Source: an uncultured Porphyromonas sp. (GTDB lineage: Bacteria > Bacteroidota > Bacteroidia > Bacteroidales > Porphyromonadaceae). Taken from it: DNA of 64,000 nt. The stretch is from contig CAJPPK010000001.1 in assembly GCA_905372565.1 (NCBI GenBank), forward strand, positions 165,234-229,233, read 5' to 3'. Numbering within the stretch: position 1 is the first letter of the stretch; each line of letters begins with the position of its first letter. A model generated the notes under the pieces. The model had not been told where the DNA came from, searched no databases, and was given only the letters and a program-made list of their open reading frames with translations. A program made the translations under genes and the position numbers. Below are positions 61,050 to 64,000 of the stretch, one piece after another.

Positions 61050-61508
61050 TTAGAGCGAGTTCACCGTTAGGATGGCTACCAGCAGGGCGAGGATCGAGTA
61101 AAGCTCAGGGAAGACAGCCATGACCATCGTTGCGCTGAAGACATTCTCCCCGTTACCGATAGCCTGGATACCATTAGCACAGACCTGTGCCTGACGGATA
61201 GCAGAGTAGGCACCTACTACACCGAGGATGATACCTGCACCGAGGATAGCCCATGCAGCAAAGGAGGAGATAGGCCCAGCAGCGATCAGCTTGTCGAGGG
61301 CTCCCTTAGCCATGAAGAAACCTACGAAGCCATACAGCCCCTGCGAGCTTGGTAGTGCAGATAGACCGATGTACTGCCCGAGGGCATCTGGATTCTTCTT
61401 CATCGAGCCAACGGCTGCATTACCACAGATGGTGACGCCAATGCTACTGCCGATACCAGTCAGACCTACCATCAGCACAATGCCGAGGAAAGACAACATC
61501 TCATTCAT
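61050..61508 (-). CDS. ntpK: V-type ATP synthase/ATPase subunit K (membrane rotor)
   Basis: The 152-residue subunit is a duplicated two-helix hairpin with four membrane segments, forming the c-ring of the V-type ATPase. Only the second copy has the ion-binding carboxylate, E135 in AVFPELYSIL; the first has ALPSSQGLYGF with Q56 instead. Q56, S55 and Q106 stand where the sodium-binding NtpK of Enterococcus hirae has T64/Q65 and Q110. Sodium coupling is therefore plausible. It is the last gene seen of the operon D-I-K. Confidence 0.94.
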   Translation of the reverse strand: MNEMLSFLGIVLMVGLTGIGSSIGVTICGNAAVGSMKKNPDALGQYIGLSALPSSQGLYGFVGFFMAKGALDKLIAAGPISSFAAWAILGAGIILGVVGAYSAIRQAQVCANGIQAIGNGENVFSATMVMAVFPELYSILALLVAILTVNSL

Positions 61509-61545
61509 AATCGTTACTTGTATTAATAGAGGTTATTGAGTTTGC

Positions 61546-63375
61546 TTATTTACGTGCGAACGGGGTATAGGGCTTACCACCACCCTCGAATTCACTGTTC
61601 TTGTAGTACTCCACGAACGTCAGACGTAGAGGGTGGACGAAGGCACCGATCATCGCGATACCGAAGTTGATCCCATGACCGAAGATGAGGACAAGCAGTG
61701 CCATGAGCCAGCCGATGATGTGACTGACGATGGAGGCATCACTGCCTGCTTCGGGGACACAGGACATAGCGAGCTGATTGAAGACACTTCCTAGGATACC
61801 ACCCGTGAGCCCGATAGCAAAGAGACGGATATAGGAGAGTGAGTCCCCCAGCAGACCAGAGGCTGTCTCATAGGTCGTCCAAATGCCCGATCCCAGATTG
61901 ACGAAGGGATTCTTGCCTGGCTTATTATAGAGGAAGGCTACCAAGACAGAGATCCCAACGATCCCATAGATGATATACTTCACTATCTCAGGTAGCACGA
62001 TGCCACCCATAGGTAGTGCGTACAGGAGTCCGAGACTAGCTAGTAGCAGTACCCAGGCGTAACCCGAGAGGGAGTGCTTCCAGCCAAGCTGTCGACCCTT
62101 CTTATAGGCCCCGACGCTTTTACCAAGGAGTACCTGGATAATCCCGATGACGACTGAAATCATCATCATGTTATCCTGGTTGAATAGGTAGGCCTTGTTA
62201 TGAGCCCAGGGAAGCTCGATACCAAATATCCCTCCCATCAGGAGACCTACAACGAAGGCTCCAGCTCCCAGCCACTGTCCTAAGCCAAGGAGACTGGTGT
62301 CAGTATCCTTGCTCCGTAGTCGGAAGAAAGTCGACACTCCGAAGAGGACTAGACCATAGCCCGCATCACCAAAGCACATGCCGAAGAAGAGCATGAAGAA
62401 GGGGGCGATAAGGAATGTCTGGTCGATCTCTTGGTAGTTAGGTAAGGAGAAAAGCCCCGTGATGAACTCAAAGCATCGAGTGAAGGAGTTATTCTTCAGC
62501 TGGATCGGTATCTTTTCTTTCTCTGGGTCAAACTCTACTTGAGTATAGTAATCCCCAGCAGCTTCAAGAGCCTCTTCAAATGTCTTTACTTGTTCCGTCG
62601 GGACAAAGCCTTCTAGGAATAGCAGACGCTCATCTGCCAAGCGGTCAGCTTGGAGACGTGCCTTACCGAAGGTAAAGCTGTTCTCTAGTAGGCGATCGTA
62701 TCCCTCTAGCTGAGCGATGAAAGTCGGTGTTTGCTCGATGAGAGCTTGCTTACGTTGCTGAAGTTTCTCCTGTGCCTCCTCTAGTAGGGGAGTCAGCTCA
62801 GAGATGCTACGAGCTGGACGTGAGATGTCCTCAGCTTCATCGAGTCGCGGATGTTCTTCTAACGTGTGAAGAAGAACGAAGTATTTCCGCCCTGCCTTCT
62901 CTGAGATCTCTACGACATCATGTTTAGCCACGAAGTCCTCCGTGAAGCGAGCTATCGGGAGGCTATAAAAGCTTAAGGTATAGCCTCTGCTTTCCAGTCG
63001 CTCCAATGAAGCGGTCGAGAATGCTCCCCAAAGGGATGCCTCCTCAGCTTCAGCTTGGAGAGAACGGAGCTCTTCCCCTGCCTGGGTGTAACTCTGTAAT
63101 GCCTCCTCGATAGCAAGGCAAACTAGCTTTCCTGCTTGCTCATCAGAGATGGGAATCTCGGATACTACTTGTCCAGCTGTCTCAAAAGGACGGAGCTGGC
63201 GCAGTAGAGCTTTGATATGCTCTCTCTCTTGGAGTAAGTGCTGGAGGTGCGCCACATCTTTGGTGCCGTGACGCTCCGTGATGTGAACAACCCCTAGCTC
63301 ACGTAGTCGGAGAAGGAAGCTCTCATAGTCTCGATGAAAGACCAAGAAAGCATACTTATTCATTGGTTGGATCAT
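61546..63375 (-). CDS. ntpI: V-type ATP synthase/ATPase subunit I (membrane stator)
   Basis: The 609-residue protein has a soluble N-terminal half (about 1-310) with long helices that bind the peripheral stalk (LEEAQEKLQQRKQALIEQ). The membrane half has seven or eight helices. The ion-translocating arginine region is in LGDSLSYIRLFAIGLTGGIL near residue 510, with the conserved arginine facing the rotor glutamate. It starts 4 bases inside the subunit D gene (ATGA-type overlap). Confidence 0.94.
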   Translation of the reverse strand: MIQPMNKYAFLVFHRDYESFLLRLRELGVVHITERHGTKDVAHLQHLLQEREHIKALLRQLRPFETAGQVVSEIPISDEQAGKLVCLAIEEALQSYTQAGEELRSLQAEAEEASLWGAFSTASLERLESRGYTLSFYSLPIARFTEDFVAKHDVVEISEKAGRKYFVLLHTLEEHPRLDEAEDISRPARSISELTPLLEEAQEKLQQRKQALIEQTPTFIAQLEGYDRLLENSFTFGKARLQADRLADERLLFLEGFVPTEQVKTFEEALEAAGDYYTQVEFDPEKEKIPIQLKNNSFTRCFEFITGLFSLPNYQEIDQTFLIAPFFMLFFGMCFGDAGYGLVLFGVSTFFRLRSKDTDTSLLGLGQWLGAGAFVVGLLMGGIFGIELPWAHNKAYLFNQDNMMMISVVIGIIQVLLGKSVGAYKKGRQLGWKHSLSGYAWVLLLASLGLLYALPMGGIVLPEIVKYIIYGIVGISVLVAFLYNKPGKNPFVNLGSGIWTTYETASGLLGDSLSYIRLFAIGLTGGILGSVFNQLAMSCVPEAGSDASIVSHIIGWLMALLVLIFGHGINFGIAMIGAFVHPLRLTFVEYYKNSEFEGGGKPYTPFARK

Positions 63376-63992
63376 AGGACAGCCTCCTCTTCTTCCTTGT
63401 TCTTACGCTTCTCGATATTACTACGCATGATCTTTTGAGAGGCCTTTGAAAGACTTTGCTCATCCTCAAGGTAGCGCTTGATCTTGCGAATCGCATCTTG
63501 ATATCCTGGGATCTGCACCTTCTCGAAGAGATTTACCTTTTGGGTAGTTTTCTTGCGAGCATGCTCCAGATATTCCATCTTCAAACGTAGAAATTCAGCT
63601 TCGATACCTGTCGTGGCAAGAGTCTTCAAAAGCTCTATCCCCTCAGCATACCAAGAGGGTGCATTAAAGATACTGAAGGGACGTACCTCATAGTGGATAC
63701 CATCTAGTACGGGGAGTAAAACACCAGCAACCTTCTTCATTGAGAGATCCACACGGTCTACAGCAATGAGACTAGTATCGAACTCATCCCAAAGGCTAAC
63801 CATTCCTTGGTATCCTTGTAGCTCACGCTCTAGCTTTTCCTCTAGCTCTTCGACTTCACGCTTGGTTTGCTTGACCTGCTGACGTAGGGCACTCTCCTTA
63901 CTCTTGATGGTAGGGAGGGTGCGAAGGCGCATCTTAAGAGCCTTTTCCTGCTGCTGTAGCGAGGTCTTGTTGTATTGAAATCGTATCGCCAT
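63372..63992 (-). CDS. ntpD: V-type ATP synthase/ATPase subunit D (central stalk)
   Basis: The 206-residue subunit is almost all helix, with coiled-coil stretches at both ends (ESALRQQVKQTKREVEELEEKL and the C-terminal DEQSLSKASQKIMRSNIEKR). It forms the rotor shaft between the A3B3 head and the membrane ring. The order D-I-K fits the family operon, in which A and B should lie upstream beyond the right edge. The ATG is at 63992. Confidence 0.92.
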   Translation of the reverse strand: MAIRFQYNKTSLQQQEKALKMRLRTLPTIKSKESALRQQVKQTKREVEELEEKLERELQGYQGMVSLWDEFDTSLIAVDRVDLSMKKVAGVLLPVLDGIHYEVRPFSIFNAPSWYAEGIELLKTLATTGIEAEFLRLKMEYLEHARKKTTQKVNLFEKVQIPGYQDAIRKIKRYLEDEQSLSKASQKIMRSNIEKRKNKEEEEAVL

Positions 63993-64000
63993 AAGACGTT

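Overview
The window looks like a chromosome segment from a Bacteroidota bacterium of the order Bacteroidales, most probably Porphyromonas or a close relative. Four things point there: promoters of the Bacteroidetes type (TANNTTTG -7 boxes), a fused LpxC-FabZ protein, a DAHP synthase-chorismate mutase fusion, and a V-type ATPase operon beside single-subunit metabolic genes. Genus is inference; no rRNA is present. Gene content is mostly housekeeping and there are no insertion sequences or prophage genes.

Layout. 1-2523 holds korB (cut by the left edge) and korA. 3184-3813 is an RclC-like membrane protein. 4049-4121 is tRNA-Lys(UUU), followed by a 20-repeat type I-C-like CRISPR array (4225-5520) with no cas genes in view. 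5521-6947 has no convincing protein gene but carries a cobalamin riboswitch on the minus strand with its own promoter. 6948-17086 (minus) holds a C1 aminopeptidase, a gamma-carbonic anhydrase-like protein, a helix-hairpin-helix/barrel protein, fumC and gcvP. 17643-27380 (plus) is an exonuclease followed by a long colinear run: LysM glucosaminidase, purM-like, prfA, pyrF, lpxD, lpxC-fabZ, lpxA and an eroded NnrE-NnrD homologue. 27534-29644 (minus) is prmC-recX-comF. 29660-49548 (plus) holds ribD, gcvH-purE, ispG-dut, guaA, panB with a UPF0126 gene, a lipid/pyrimidine run ending in cls, two rhomboids with an EEP-family enzyme and a deacetylase-like protein, and aroA/chorismate mutase-folK. 49838-57171 (minus) is a probable seven-gene operon ending in an MBOAT plus two SGNH proteins, resembling a polysaccharide O-acetylation module. 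57552-59494 (minus) is queG and an HU/SPOR protein, 59857-60897 a DUF4476 lipoprotein, and 61050-63992 the K, I and D subunits of a V-type ATPase.

The most striking unexplained feature is a series of short tandem arrays in intergenic DNA. At least eleven intergenic regions carry three to five copies of a dyad-symmetric site with a 22-23 bp period. There are five core types: GGTATATTGT (three loci), AAGGTNNACCTT (five loci), CAACGTTG, TCCCA-N6-TGGGA and GATTAGGAATC (one each). The 23-bp type recalls the BrickBuilt minisatellite known from P. gingivalis, but a shared period and dyad design across unrelated cores goes beyond that description. Other points of note are the orphan B12 riboswitch, a candidate rod-shaped small RNA at 43143-43306, and the loss of nearly all catalytic motifs in the NnrE-NnrD homologue.
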